Below, piece after piece: positions 1-13,949 of a stretch of DNA of 23,887 nucleotides (positions within the stretch are counted from its first letter, which is position 1; every line of letters starts with the position of its first letter). The DNA comes from Anaeromyces robustus (lineage: Eukaryota > Neocallimastigomycota > Neocallimastigomycetes > Neocallimastigales > Neocallimastigaceae), in contig MCFG01000171.1 in assembly GCA_002104895.1 (NCBI GenBank), positions 112,501-136,387 of the forward strand, in the 5' to 3' direction. The translations under genes were made by a program, and so were the position numbers. Under the pieces are notes generated by a model that was not told the origin of the DNA, did no database searches, and saw only the letters and a list, made by a program, of their open reading frames with translations.

Positions 1-337
1 TTAACAGAAATTTCAAAATTTTCGTTGAATTTATTTATTATAAATATATATACATATGTACTATTAATTTTAATTGATTGAAATTATATTTCTTAGAGTA
101 TTTTTAAAAATTAATAATAAAAATCTAAAAATTTAAAATCTAAAATCTAAAATCTAAAATTTAAATCTAAAATCTAATATCTAATATCTAAAATCCAAAT
201 AAAATTATCAAAATTTAAAATTTTTTTATTTTTATTTATAAAAATATTAGTGTTTATATCCATTTTATTTTAAATATAATTATTACTTTTAATTTTTTTT
301 CGTAATTACATAATTTCAAAATTTGTATATTTAAAAA
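1..337. other. 5' flank of gtf2b, presumed promoter region
   Basis: This A/T-rich non-coding stretch lies upstream of the TFIIB start codon. No reading frame of interest was seen. A T-rich run (about 290-300) and a TATA-like stretch (tttgtatattt, about 321-331) lie shortly before the ATG, which itself follows an A-run as is usual in Dictyostelium. The transcription start cannot be fixed from sequence. Confidence 0.5.
120..198. repeat. Minisatellite of ~8-bp AAAATCTA-type units
   Basis: The block is built from variants of an 8-mer (aaaatcta, aatctaat, aaatttaa) repeated about nine times. It lies roughly 140 bp upstream of the TFIIB start codon. The unit is imperfect, so this is an old or drifting short tandem repeat. 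Confidence 0.7.
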
Positions 338-2038
<1,701 letters not shown>

Positions 2039-2063
2039 GAAAAAGAAAAAATTAATTATATTG

Positions 2064-2110
2064 AAAAAAAAAAAAAAAATAAAAAAAAAGTTTTTTTTTT
2101 TTTTTTTTTA
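2064..2110 (+). terminator. Probable gtf2b polyadenylation region, A-run then T-run
   Basis: A run of A with an embedded AATAAA (about 2078-2083) starts some 25 bp after the stop codon. It is followed directly by a run of about 19 T. The two runs could pair as a hairpin. The AATAAA is the nearest candidate poly(A) signal for gtf2b, but the A-rich context makes it weak evidence. Confidence 0.45.
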
Positions 2111-2255
2111 TATCTTCTCATTCATTTCCATATATCACCAAATATAATACATATTTATTCATTTTCATACATTCATTACTACTTATTTATTTAACTATTT
2201 ACAAATTTATTTAATTTATTTATTTACTTATTTAATAATTATAATTATAATGATA

Positions 2256-2257
<2 letters not shown>

Positions 2258-2286
<29 letters not shown>
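2258..2286. repeat. Poly(A) homopolymer of 29 nt
   Basis: An uninterrupted run of A lies in the convergent intergenic region. Such runs are common in Dictyostelium non-coding DNA, so it is not by itself evidence of a retroposed copy. Confidence 0.9.
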
Positions 2287-3470
2287 CACTGTTAATATAT
2301 TCATATATCAAGAAATGAATTTTTTTTTTTTTATTTCAATTATATTATATATAATTTATAAATTTAACTAATGCATTTAAATTTTTAATAATAATAACAA
2401 TAAAAATAAAATGATATTATTAAAAGAGAAAAATTAAAGTATTGTATTCATTCATATTAGTAACTATCTTTTTTATAACAAAAATATATATATAATTAAA
2501 TTTATACTTAATATTATTTTATTTTATTTTATTTTATTTAATTTTATTTAATTTTTTTTAAATGAATATATTTATATATATATAATAAAATAAGTAAATA
2601 AATAAATATAATTAGATAAATAAGTAAATAAGTAAATAAGTAAATAAATAAAAGTAAAATAAATAATAAATAAATTAAAAAATAAAATAAAATAAAATAA
2701 AATAAAATTCATTATTATTACTATTATTAAGCTTTTTGTTTGTTTGTTTGTTTGTTTCATTTATATATTTACTGTGGAATTTTTTGAAAAAAAAAATTTT
2801 TTTTTTTCAAAAATTAAAAAAGTTGTTAAATAATTCTTTTAAATTAAAATATATTTTATTATAATTATTCTTTTTTTTGTTAAATTATAACTTGTGTAAC
2901 AATTATTTTAAAATAAATTTTAAATAATATGTTCTTTATTATATAAAAAAAAAAAAAAAAAAATAACATAAAATTTTATTCTATAAAAATAATTTATTTG
3001 TTTATTTAATTATCTTTTTTTTTTTTTATTTTTTTTTTATTTCGTTTTTTTTTAATTGATATGATATATTTAGATTAGTTTTTTTTTCTTTTTTTCTTTT
3101 TTTAAAAAAAATAGGTTTATATATAAATATAAACTTACATAAATTATTTTCATTATTAATTTTTTTTTTTTGGTATTAATATATTATTATGTTTTAATTA
3201 TTTTGAATGAATTTTTTATATTAAAAAGTTTTAAAGTTGTTAGTTGTTAAAAGATTTATATTAAAAAGTAAAAAAAAAAAAAAATAAAATAAAATAAAAT
3301 AAAATAAAAATATAAAAATAAAAATAAAAAATAATATAAATATTATAAAAAAATTATAATAACAGAAAAAACATATATTATTAAAGGAAAAAATGATAAA
3401 ACAAAAAAAATAAAATAAAATAAAATAAAATAAAATTAAAAATAAATAAAAAAAAATAATAATAGAATGT

Positions 3471-3476
3471 TTTATT
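3471..3476 (-). terminator. Candidate poly(A) signal of the ankyrin gene
   Basis: AATAAA on the - strand lies about 40 nt beyond the ankyrin stop codon at 3515-3517. It is the first such hexamer after the gene. The A/T richness means chance occurrence is likely, so confidence is moderate. Confidence 0.45.
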
Positions 3477-3514
3477 TAAGGAATTAAAACTTCATTTTTT
3501 TTTTGTTTTTTTTT

Positions 3515-4050
3515 TTAATTTATTTGATGTGGAACACCTTGAGAAATTAAATAATTTAAAAGATTAAAATGATGATAAGTATAAGCTATTGTTAATGCAG
3601 TTTTATTCCATTGATTATTATGATTTACAATAGCACCATGTTCTATTAAATATTGAACAATATCAATATTACCTTGTCGACATGCATATATTAAAGGTGT
3701 ATCTCCATAATGATTTTGATCATTAACATTGGCTCCATTTTTAATTAAATATTTAACTTTCATAAAATGACCTGATTCACACGCTTTCATTAATGGGGTA
3801 TTACCATGATCATCTTTAACATTAATAGAAGCACCATGATCAATTAAATAAGTAAATAATAAATATTGATTATTTGCACTACAAACTAACATTAATAATG
3901 AAGAAGAAAAAGTAGAAGTAGTAGTAATAGTATTAGGTGAAGGAATAGAAGTAATTGGAGCTGGAATAGGAATAGAAGGTGAAGAGAATAAAATGGATGA
4001 TGATGGTGATGGTGATGGTGATGGTGATGATGATGATGAGGATGAGGATG

Positions 4051-4081
<31 letters not shown>

Positions 4082-4934
4082 GGTGGAGGAGGAGGTGGTG
4101 GTGATGGTGATAGTGGAAGAAGAAGAAGAAGAAGAAGATGATGATGATGATGATGATGAATAAGAACCAAATGAATCTAATGAAATAAATGGTTTTATTG
4201 ATCTTATTTTAAGATTTAATGATATTGATGACGATGATGACGTTGGTGATACTGATGATGATGATGATGGTAATGATGTTACAATTTTACCTGATCTTCC
4301 TAATTTATAAACATTTACATATTCATCATTATCATAATCAAGTTTTACACCTTGATCAATAAGATATTTAACAATATCATAATGGGAATTTTTATAAGCA
4401 AGAATTAATGGAATTTCATCAATAAGAGTCGTTACATTAGAAATAATATTTTCAAAAATATAATCCGTTTTATAAGATAAATAATTATAATCCTCTTGAT
4501 TCATTGAATTTGGATTGATATGATGAATTTCTATTAAAAATTTAATTATATCTAGATTTCCTATTTCACAGGCTACATAATAAAGTAAATATCTAAATGA
4601 AGGATAATATTTATTCATATCAATTAAATAAGACTTTTCAGAAATAATATATTTAATGAATTCTTTTGAATCTTCATTTTTACATGCTTTAAGTAAGGAT
4701 TTCTCTTCTATAACATTATCATCATTTTCATTTTTGTTGTTTAATTGATAATATTGAGAAAGATCTGTTTTATTTATTTTCATTAATACCATTATACCAT
4801 ATTTTTTAGAAATGATTACTCTATAAGCATTTTCGATAATAAAATTACAATGATAAGATGAAAGTGAATCAAAAGGAATAATAAAAACTTTAAAAGTATT
4901 ATTTTCTTTAACATTATAATTATTCCTAAAATAA

Positions 4935-4972
<38 letters not shown>

Positions 4973-5008
4973 GTTGTTGTTGTTGTTGTTGTTGTTATTG
5001 TTATTGTT

Positions 5009-5053
<45 letters not shown>

Positions 5054-8000
5054 ATTTTTGTTATTGTTATTATTGTTATTGTTATTACTCTTTATATTAA
5101 TATTAATATCAAAATCAAAATCAGAATCAGAAAAATAATCATTACTACTATCATAATCAGAATCATTATCGTTATCGTTATTATTATCATTATCACTATC
5201 ATTATTATAATTATTATCATCATGATTACCATCATGAACATCATGTTTTACTAAATAATCAACAATAGATTCATGTGAATTTATAAAAGCATAAGCGATA
5301 GGAGTATAATATATATATATATTATGATTATCAATTTGAGCATGATGATTCACTAAACATTTCACAATATCAAAATGACCATTTTCACAAGCTAACATTA
5401 AAGCTGTTTTTCCTTCATTATTTATTAAATCAATTTCTTCCTTTTGATATTTAATAAAATATTTCACCATATCAAGTTTACCATTTTCACAAGCATACAT
5501 TAATGTTGTATATTTTGAATCATCAAATTTTTTACTTATATTAATTCCTCCTTGTTCAATTAAATATTGTGCTATTTTAAAATCTCCATAATTACAATTT
5601 GAATTTAATAATGAATATTTTGATTCATCCAAAGCATTAACATATGCACCATGTTCAATTAAATATTTTATTATTTTTAAATTTTTTTGAAGAAAAGCTA
5701 ATTGTAATGGAGAAGTAGTATCTTCTAAATTAACATCTATATCTGCACCATGTTCAATTAAAATTTTAACTAATTCAAAATTATTATTTTCACATGCATA
5801 ACTTAAAGGTGTTTTACAACAAAAATCATCAATATTTAAAGATGAACCTTGTAAGATAAGATATTTAGCAATTTCAAAATGATTAAATTTACAAGCATTA
5901 ATTAATGCTGTATTATCATAAAAATTATTTTGGGAATTTAAAGTAGCACCTTTTTTCACTAAATATTTAACCAAATTTAAATCACCAATAGAAGATGCAA
6001 ACATTAAAAGTGATTCATGATAAACAATATGATTATTAATATTTGCACCATTGTCTATTAAATACTTAATAATTTTAATTACTTCTTGATAATTTTTTAC
6101 ATTAAATTCAAATGATCTATGGTCATTACAATTATAATTATTATTAATTTTAAATTTATCTTTATATTCATTTTCATTTTTATTTTCATTTTTATCTTCA
6201 TCTTCATCTTCATCTTCATCAACAACACTTTCATATTCACTTGTACATTCACTTTCATAATCATTTTCATAATTGTTTTCATTTTCTTGTTCAACTTCAA
6301 TATTTTCTATAATATTTATATTTTCTACTACATCAAATAAATAATTTAATGATGAATTTCTATTTTGATCTGTCATATTTATATCAGCACCATGGTCAAC
6401 TAAATATTTTACCATTTCAAAATTTATATTTTTACATGCATACATTAAAGCAGTTTGACCTAATTCATTAGTAATATTAATATTAGCACCTCGTTCAATT
6501 AAATAGTGAACTAAGTTAAAATGATTCTTGGCAACTGCTGTTAATAAACCTTTTATTATATAATTTGATTGATGTTTAAAAATTAAATTATTTTCCATTA
6601 AATAATTATAAATTTTTTCATTATTACATTTAAGACCATAATCTAACACAGATTCTCCATAAATATCATATAATGAATCAAATTCGGCTCCATATTCTAT
6701 TAAATATTTACTTATTTCAAAATTACCTTTAAGAAAAGCTATCATTAAAGGAGTTCTACGTTTCATATCATAACAATTTATATCAGCTCCTTGTTCAACT
6801 AAATACTTAACTATAGAATAATTATTATACCAACATGCAATTAATAAAGAAGTTTTACCATCTTTTGAACGATGATTAATATCAATAATTACTTTTCTAC
6901 CATAATCATCTTTAAATTCTTCATCATTAATATTTAATTCTTTTACATTTTCTTGTAACATTTCTTTTCCTTTTGTTTCTAATATATATTCCAGTTCTAT
7001 TTCTTTTTCTTTTTCTTTTCCCTTTCCTTTTCCTTTTCGTTTTCCTCTTCTTCCTTTTTCTTTTATCTGTTCTTTTTCTATTTTTATTATTTGTTGTTTT
7101 TCTTTTCTTTTTCCTTTTTCTTTTTGTTTTTCTTTTTCCTGCTCTTTTTGTTTTTTTCCTTGTTGAATGAAATAATTTATAATATCAACAGTATTATTAA
7201 ATTTGGATGATAAAAGTAAAACTTGATAACCATATTCATTACAAAATTGTACATCAGCGCCATGTTCAATTAAATACCAAATCATATCATGATTATTATT
7301 TTTACAAGCATACATTAATGCTGAATTACCTGAAAAATCGGTAGCATTTATATCAACTTTATAATCTACTAAATATTGTACTATAGTAAAATAATTACCT
7401 TTACAAGCTTTTATAATTTCTGTTTCATTATATTTTCCTGGAATATTAACTTCACAATGATGGTCAATAAGTATTTTAACAATTTTATCATAACCATATT
7501 CACATGCTATTAATAATGCCGTCAGATTATAATTACTAATAGTATTTATATTAGCACCATATTTAATTAAATAATTGACAATTCTTTCATCCCCTTTTTG
7601 ACAAGCCAACATTAAGGCAGTTACTCCTTTCACATTAATTATATTAATATAATCCATGGAATGACAAATATTATCAAGTATATATTGAACTATTTCAATA
7701 TTTCCATATTCACATGCAGTCATAAGAAGAGTAGTTCCAAAACTATCATAATTATTCGTAAGGAGGATTTTTATTTTATCTTTATGATTATTGTTGCTAT
7801 TATTATCATTGTTATAGTTATTGTTAATATTAATAATATTGTTATTATTTACTTCTTGATTTATTATTATATCACTTTCTCTTCTTCTTATACCCATTTC
7901 TATTTCATATAAATATTTAAAAATTTTAAAATTTTGATTCATAATTGATAAAATTAAAGGTGAAAGGTATAATGTATTAAATTGGTTTCCTTCTTCTTTT

Positions 8001-9678
8001 ACTTCTCCTTCACAGAAATATCCACCATTTTCTACAATATAATAAATTAAATCTTCTTGATTATTTTCACATGCCTTTATTAATGCTGTACTACCGAAAA
8101 TATTTTTTTTATTAGTATTAGCTCCATGATCTATTAATACTTTAGCTACATCAAAAGAAGGATAAGAAGGATTATAATAATTTTTACGACAAACTTCCAT
8201 TAAAATAGTTTCACCATTTTTATTAAAATGACTGATATGATTAATATCCACACCAAAATCAATAAAACATTGTATAATTGGAATATTTCCACTAATACAA
8301 GCAATTCTAAAAGCATTTTCATGTTTATTATTTTTATATGAATTTATTTCAGCACCATGGCTTAATAAATATTGAATTATTTCAACATTAATATCTATAC
8401 TACTTGCTTTTTCACAAATTTTCATTAATGCCGTATAACCATTATTATTTTTATGATTAATATAAATTCCAGAATCAATTAAACATTTCATTATATTCAT
8501 AAATTGTTGATGATATTTAGGTTGATAAAATTCGCATGCAAGAATTAAACCATTATTTTCATTATCATCTTGTCTATTAACATCAGCTCCACATTTTATT
8601 AAATAATTTAATAAAACATCATTAGTTTGTTTACATGCTAATAATAGTACTGATTTTTCTAATGAATTCATATTCATACCATCAATAGTTGCACCATGTT
8701 CCACTAAATATTGACATAATTCTAAATTTTTATTTTTACATGAATAATAAAGTGCTGTACATTTAAAACGATCCATTTGATTAATTATATTATGAATATT
8801 ATTTTCTTCGTTATTAATATTAATATTGTTAATAGAATCACCGTTAGCATAACTACTACTATTATAATTTATTATATATTTAACAAGATCAAAATCATTT
8901 CTTTGACAAGCAATTATTAATAAAGTTGTACCATCATCGGAAACAATATTTAAATTTTCTTTTCCCTTTTCTATTCCTTCATAACTAATTAAATAATCAA
9001 TGACTTCTAAAGGTTGATAATGAGAAGCATAAAATATAGGAGAATATTTCATATAATTAAAACATTGAATTTTGGCTTGATGTTCAACCAAAAGTTGTAT
9101 TACTTTAAAATTATTTTTTTGATGATAACAAGCAAACATTAAAGCAGTATATCCATAAATACTTGTACAATTAACATCCGCATGATATTTATTAATTAAA
9201 ATATTAATAATTTCAAAATTATTATATTCTTCATCGTTATCTTCTTTTTCTTTTCCTTTTTCCTTTTTGTTTTCTTTTCCATTATTTTCATATAGAATAT
9301 CATACTCATATTCATTTTCCCATTTATTTTTCATATTTTTATTATAATCTTTACAACAAATCATTAATGCTGTTAGACCATAATTTGTTTGATAATTAAC
9401 ATCAGCATTATGTTCTAATAAATATTGAGCAATATCATAATGATGATATTCACAAGAAAAATGTAAAGCAGTATATTGATGATTATTAAATTGATTAACG
9501 TTTGCACCATGTTCTATTAAAAATTTTACAATTTCTAAATGACCTTGAATAGATGCCTTCATTAAAGCTGTATAGCCATGAAGATCAACATTATTAATAT
9601 TTACTTTTATATTCGTATTCATATCTATATTCATATCTATATTTAGATTTATATTAATATCCATATCTTCTTCTATGC

Positions 9679-9759
<81 letters not shown>

Positions 9760-12727
9760 TATCTACATTCATATCTATATCTGTATCTACATTCATATCT
9801 ACATTCGTATTTATATCGGTATCTATATTCATATCTACATTCATATCTATACTTTTATCTACATCCATATCTATATTCATATGTTTTTCCTTTTCTATTT
9901 CTTTATTTTTATTTTCATTTCTATTTCTTTTTCTATTTCTATTTCTATTTATATTTTTATTTCTATTTCTATTTCTATTTTCATTTTCATTTATAAAATA
10001 TTTTGAAAGAGTTTCAATATCATCACCTTGAAAACATTGATTAATAAAAATATGATTACTAATAAGAGAAGTCACATCACCATTTACATAATCTAAATTT
10101 GGATAATTTTCTAAAAAATCAATAACTTCCCAATGACCATTTTGCATTGCATATTGTATTGGTGTTTGATAACATTTTAAATAGACACCAGTAATAGGTG
10201 TATCATTTAATTCATCTGAATATTCAATTTTATCTTTAATTATTCTTTTAGTATTAATAATAGCATGATGTTCTATTAAATATTGAATTATATTTAAATA
10301 ACCTTTTTTACAAGCTTCCATTATAGGTGTAACACCATAAGAATTTGCTTGATTAATATTAGCACCATGTTCAACAAGATATTTGACTAATTCCATATTT
10401 GGGAAAGCAACAGGTAAACAAAGAAATTCTTTATTATTTTTATTATTATTTCGTTGATTAATATGATGAGGATGATATTGACGACGATGACGATTAATAT
10501 TAATCATATTATTTTTTTTATTTTTATTTGAAACATTAGGATCCACTCCTCTTTCTATAAGAAATTTTACCATATCAATATCCTTTTTTTCACAAGCATT
10601 AAATAAAAGTGTTTCACCTTTTCTATTTTTTAATATGGAATTTAATTCAACTCTAGAATTTTCAAGATAATATTTAATAAAATCAATATGATTATATTTA
10701 TAAGTTATATAAAAAAATGGTTCACAATTATCAAGATCAAATAAATCATTAGCATCCATACCTCTTTTCTTTAAAAAATAATGTAATAATTCATAATTTT
10801 TAGTTTTTAAACATTTTTTAATAGGAACACCAATCAAATTTTTTGTACCATCACCTATTTTCCTTCTTTTTACTTTTTTACCTAATAATTTCCTTCTTTT
10901 ATTATTATAAATTCTTTTTGAAATGATTGATGAAGTAGTATAAAAATCAATGATATATTTTGCTTTTTTAATATCTTTTATCCTTTGTTTTAAATTAATA
11001 AATTCATAAGAAAAAGTTGGCCCACCATATTCTATAATATAATAATAAAAATCAATATCACAACGTTTCAACATTTTTAAACATTTTATAGTTCGTTTAT
11101 TTTTTAAACCAATTGTAGAAGCAATAAATTTTAAAAAATGCATAGGATGATTAATCATATATTTTAAAACTTTAACACGATCTTGATGAATATAGATTTT
11201 ATTTTGGTTAATAGGATGAAGTTGAAAGGTATCAAAAATAACTTTATCAAAATCACCCATATTAATTTTTATATGACCACCATGTTCAACAAAATATTTT
11301 AAGATTTTAGCATCTTCATGAATATCTTCTAAATTAAATCCACTAAAATAATATTGATTTTTACTAAAATCAAATCCTTGTTGTATAATAAAATCAATAT
11401 TTTTATAAGAACTTGACCAAATATAATCCTCTATAACATTAACTAAATGGAAAAATGTATGATAAATAATTGGTGGGGCATTTAATTTTTTTAATTCATC
11501 AATAATTTCATAATCATAAACTTTCCTTACTTCTTCTTGATAATCATGATAAGAATTATAATACATAGTAATATCATTTTTTAATAATAATGAATTAATT
11601 TTATCATGATTTTTTTCCATTAAAAATTCAAGATATTCAAATGAAATTTGAATTTGAACTTTTTTAATATATTCATTGTATAAATTTTTGAATTGTTTAT
11701 CTGATAATTTTGTTCTATTTTTAAAATATTGAATTAAAATCATAATATATTTTTTTTTATATAAATTATATTCCTTTATAGCAGAATTTAAATATTTTAT
11801 ATAATTTTTCATATGATTAATTGGCATTCTAAAGTTAAAATCTTTATTTATAATATCGAAAATATCAATATCAAAATGATTATTACTCATAATACTACTA
11901 TCATCACTAATATTATCTTCATCACTATCCTCATCATAATTATTATCTTCTTTTTTTCTTTTTACTTTTTCTTTTTCTTCTCTTTCTTCTTCTTCTTCTT
12001 CTTCAACATCTTCTTCTTCTTCTTCTTCATCATCATCCTCTTTTTCACCTTCTTCATCTCCTCCATCACTGTTATAAATCATTTCTGAACTCATTAAAGA
12101 ACATACTCTTTCCAAAAAATAATTAATATTAATTTTTTTATTATATAAAAATTTAAAAATATCCACATTTAATAAATTTTTAAAATAAAGATAAATTAAT
12201 AAATTTTCTCTTTGTCTATTACAAAAATTAATATCTGCACCATAATCTAATAAAATATTAAATACTTCAATATAAAAGGGTATAAAATTAATTGGAAAAG
12301 TTAAAGAACTATAACTTCTTATTAAACTTGATGTTGATGTTGATGTAGATGTTGATGCTGATGTAGATGTTGATGTTTTTATTCTTTTTACTGATTTTCT
12401 TTTTTGAAAAAGAACATCTGGAAAATTTGGTATAGCAAGAAGAAATGCTATAAATAAAGGAATTTTACCACTTTTTGTTTCATAATTTAAACTTATTTGA
12501 TATTTTTGACAATTACGAATTAAAAAATGAATTAAATCCAAAGAATTAGAATTAGCGATAGTAAAAGTTAATAAATCAAAATCTTTAGTATTCAAATCAT
12601 CAATACTAAATTTTTCTTTATTATCATTTAAATAAGTTTTAAAAGTAGATAAAACATTATTATTATTTGTTCCATAATTAGTTTTAGATAATATTATCTT
12701 TTTTACTTGTAAAATATGTTCATTCAT
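3515..12727 (-). CDS. Giant ankyrin-repeat protein, 3,070 residues, single exon
   Basis: Dozens of ankyrin repeats (probably 40-60) carry motifs such as YLIEHGADIN and TALMKAC. They lie in clusters at about residues 640-900, 1045-1850, 1920-2150, 2200-2490, 2640-2790 and 2940-3070. More degenerate ankyrin-like repeats occupy parts of 1-640. Spacers are low complexity: Ser/Thr (116-134), acidic (221-276), Asn/Arg then Asn/Asp/Met (912-990), 26 Asn (991-1016), Lys/Glu (1854-1914), acidic (2161-2192), Asn/Asp (2499-2539), a 49-residue Asn tract (2548-2596) and Ser-rich (about 2812-2939). No signal peptide, membrane segment or enzymatic domain was recognised. Ankyrin repeats usually bind proteins, so a scaffold role is an inference only. 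The reading frame is unbroken for 9.2 kb. The ATG at 12725-12727 was chosen because only A/T-rich non-coding DNA lies upstream. The specific family member was not recognised. Confidence 0.93.
3994..4162 (-). repeat. Ser-rich coding microsatellite in the ankyrin gene
   Basis: TCA/TCC repeats encode long Ser runs and an alternating Ser-Pro stretch (about residues 2856-2912), just before the last four ankyrin repeats. The next frame of the same DNA stays open for about 92 codons and reads as His and Pro runs; it is a by-product of the repeat, not a separate gene. Confidence 0.9.
4940..5086 (-). repeat. 49-residue Asn tract encoded by mixed AAC and AAT
   Basis: Codons 2548-2596 are Asn apart from one internal Lys. 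The middle part is dominated by AAC, with AAT at the ends and sprinkled within. AAC is normally the rarer Asn codon in this A/T-rich genome. Confidence 0.92.
6985..7160 (-). repeat. Lys/Glu/Gly-rich coding tract in the ankyrin gene
   Basis: About 60 residues (1854-1914) are almost only K, E, G, Q and R, encoded by purine-rich repeats. The tract separates two ankyrin clusters and is predicted to be a highly charged, flexible or helical linker. Confidence 0.85.
9680..9757 (-). repeat. Pure (AAT)26 tract encoding 26 Asn
   Basis: Twenty-six consecutive AAT codons (residues 991-1016) sit between a Met/Asn/Asp-rich repeat and the ankyrin cluster that starts near residue 1045. The perfect repeat suggests recent slippage growth. 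Confidence 0.95.
9758..9993 (-). repeat. Coding repeats: Asn-Arg then Asn/Asp/Met-Asp-Val units
   Basis: Residues 912-990 begin with NRNRNRNK-type dipeptides, pass through a Lys/Glu stretch, then become hexameric variants of MNVDMN and IDTDIN. The DNA is a degenerate 12- to 18-bp tandem repeat, joined directly to the (AAT)26 run. Confidence 0.85.
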
Positions 12728-12732
12728 TTCAT
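12724..12732 (-). promoter_or_regulatory. Two-codon upstream reading frame overlapping the ankyrin start
   Basis: On the - strand the sequence reads ATGAAATGA. The first ATG (12730-12732) is out of frame and stops after one further codon, and its TGA overlaps the main ATG (12725-12727) by two bases. Ribosomes that start early would terminate exactly at the main start. Whether it lies in the mRNA leader is assumed, not shown. Confidence 0.5.
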
Positions 12733-13477
12733 TTAAATTTTACTTTTTTTTTTTTTTTTTCTTTTCTTTTCAAATGTTATAAATTGTTATATTATAATTA
12801 AAAATGAAAAATATTAAAATAAAAAAAATATATATAATAATTATAAATAAATTAATTAAAGATAATCTACTAAATTAAGTAAAAAAAAAGTATTGAATTA
12901 AAGCATTATGAATTAAATTAATATAAAAATATATAAATATAGCAATGTTAATATTATATCAATTTGTATTATAATAATTATAGAAATGAAATTTAATTTG
13001 AAAATAAAAAATATATATATATATTAAATTATTTTTTTTATATTTTTTATTTATGTATGTATTTATTTATTATAATAAAAATAATATACTTTACTGAACA
13101 ATTCCTTTCAATTCTTATTATTATTTACTTCTTATATAAAAAAAAAATTAGTAATATACACATATATATTAAAAAAAAAAAAAAGAAAATGAATAAAAGA
13201 TTACATTTAAATGTAAAATATCCTTTTATTGCATTGTAGTTAAAAAATTATTATTATGAAAGTTAATATTTCAAATAAAGGCTTTTTAGGCTTATTATAT
13301 TATTAAATTAAATAACATATAAAAAAAATATACATATATTTTTTTTTTCAATCTCTTTTTTATTATTATTATTCTTTTTTTTTTATGCTTAGCTTCTTTC
13401 TTTGTTTTGTTTCAAAAAAATATATATATATTTTTTAACAATTAACAAATTAATGAAATTAAAAATTAATAATTAAA

Positions 13478-13509
<32 letters not shown>

Positions 13510-13903
13510 ATGAATTACTTTTATTTAATTACAATTGAAAGTAATATACATAAAAATAAAATAATAAATTAAATCAATATAAAAAAAATTTTTTTTTTTA
13601 ATTTAATTATTTTTTTTTTTTTTTATTTTTTAAACTAAATTTAATATATTTAAATTACTTTTTTTTTTTTGTAACATATTAAAAAATAATATAAAAAACG
13701 TATTAAAATATTTATTCTATAAATATATATATATATATATAAAATAATACAAAATGTATAAAAAAAATTATATTAAAAAAATTAAAATTAAAAAAAAAAA
13801 AAAATTTACAAATGTAACAAAAAAATATATATTTATATTTATATTATTTATATTTATATAATAAATATTTGTAATATATTTATAAAATATAGGTTAAAAA
13901 AAC

Positions 13904-13949
13904 ATAAAACTATATGTGTATATATGTGTGTGTATACATATAGTTTTAT
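13904..13949. repeat. Perfect 14-bp inverted repeat with 18-nt GT-rich loop
   Basis: ATAAAACTATATGT at 13904-13917 is the exact reverse complement of 13936-13949. The loop is a GTATATATGTGTGT-type sequence. It stands out from its surroundings by containing G and C in both arms, so it is less likely to be simple A/T coincidence. Confidence 0.85.

Larger units (their letters stand above)
2039..3514. other. Convergent intergenic region, non-coding
   Basis: This 1.48-kb stretch separates the 3' ends of gtf2b (+) and the ankyrin gene (-). It consists of homopolymer A and T runs and simple repeats: aaataagt-type units near 2583-2655, aaaat units near 2680-2706, 3285-3306 and 3410-3436, and five gttt units at about 2737-2756. 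There is no credible gene. Only ends of transcripts and their processing signals are expected here. Confidence 0.8.

Noticed and set aside
2572-2760. 62-codon hydrophobic frame on the - strand
   Set aside because: It is a by-product of aaat/gttt simple repeats, with no credible start context or composition.
9675-10031. 118-codon Leu-rich frame opposite the ankyrin gene
   Set aside because: It is the antisense reading of the AAT and Asn-rich repeats of the real gene.
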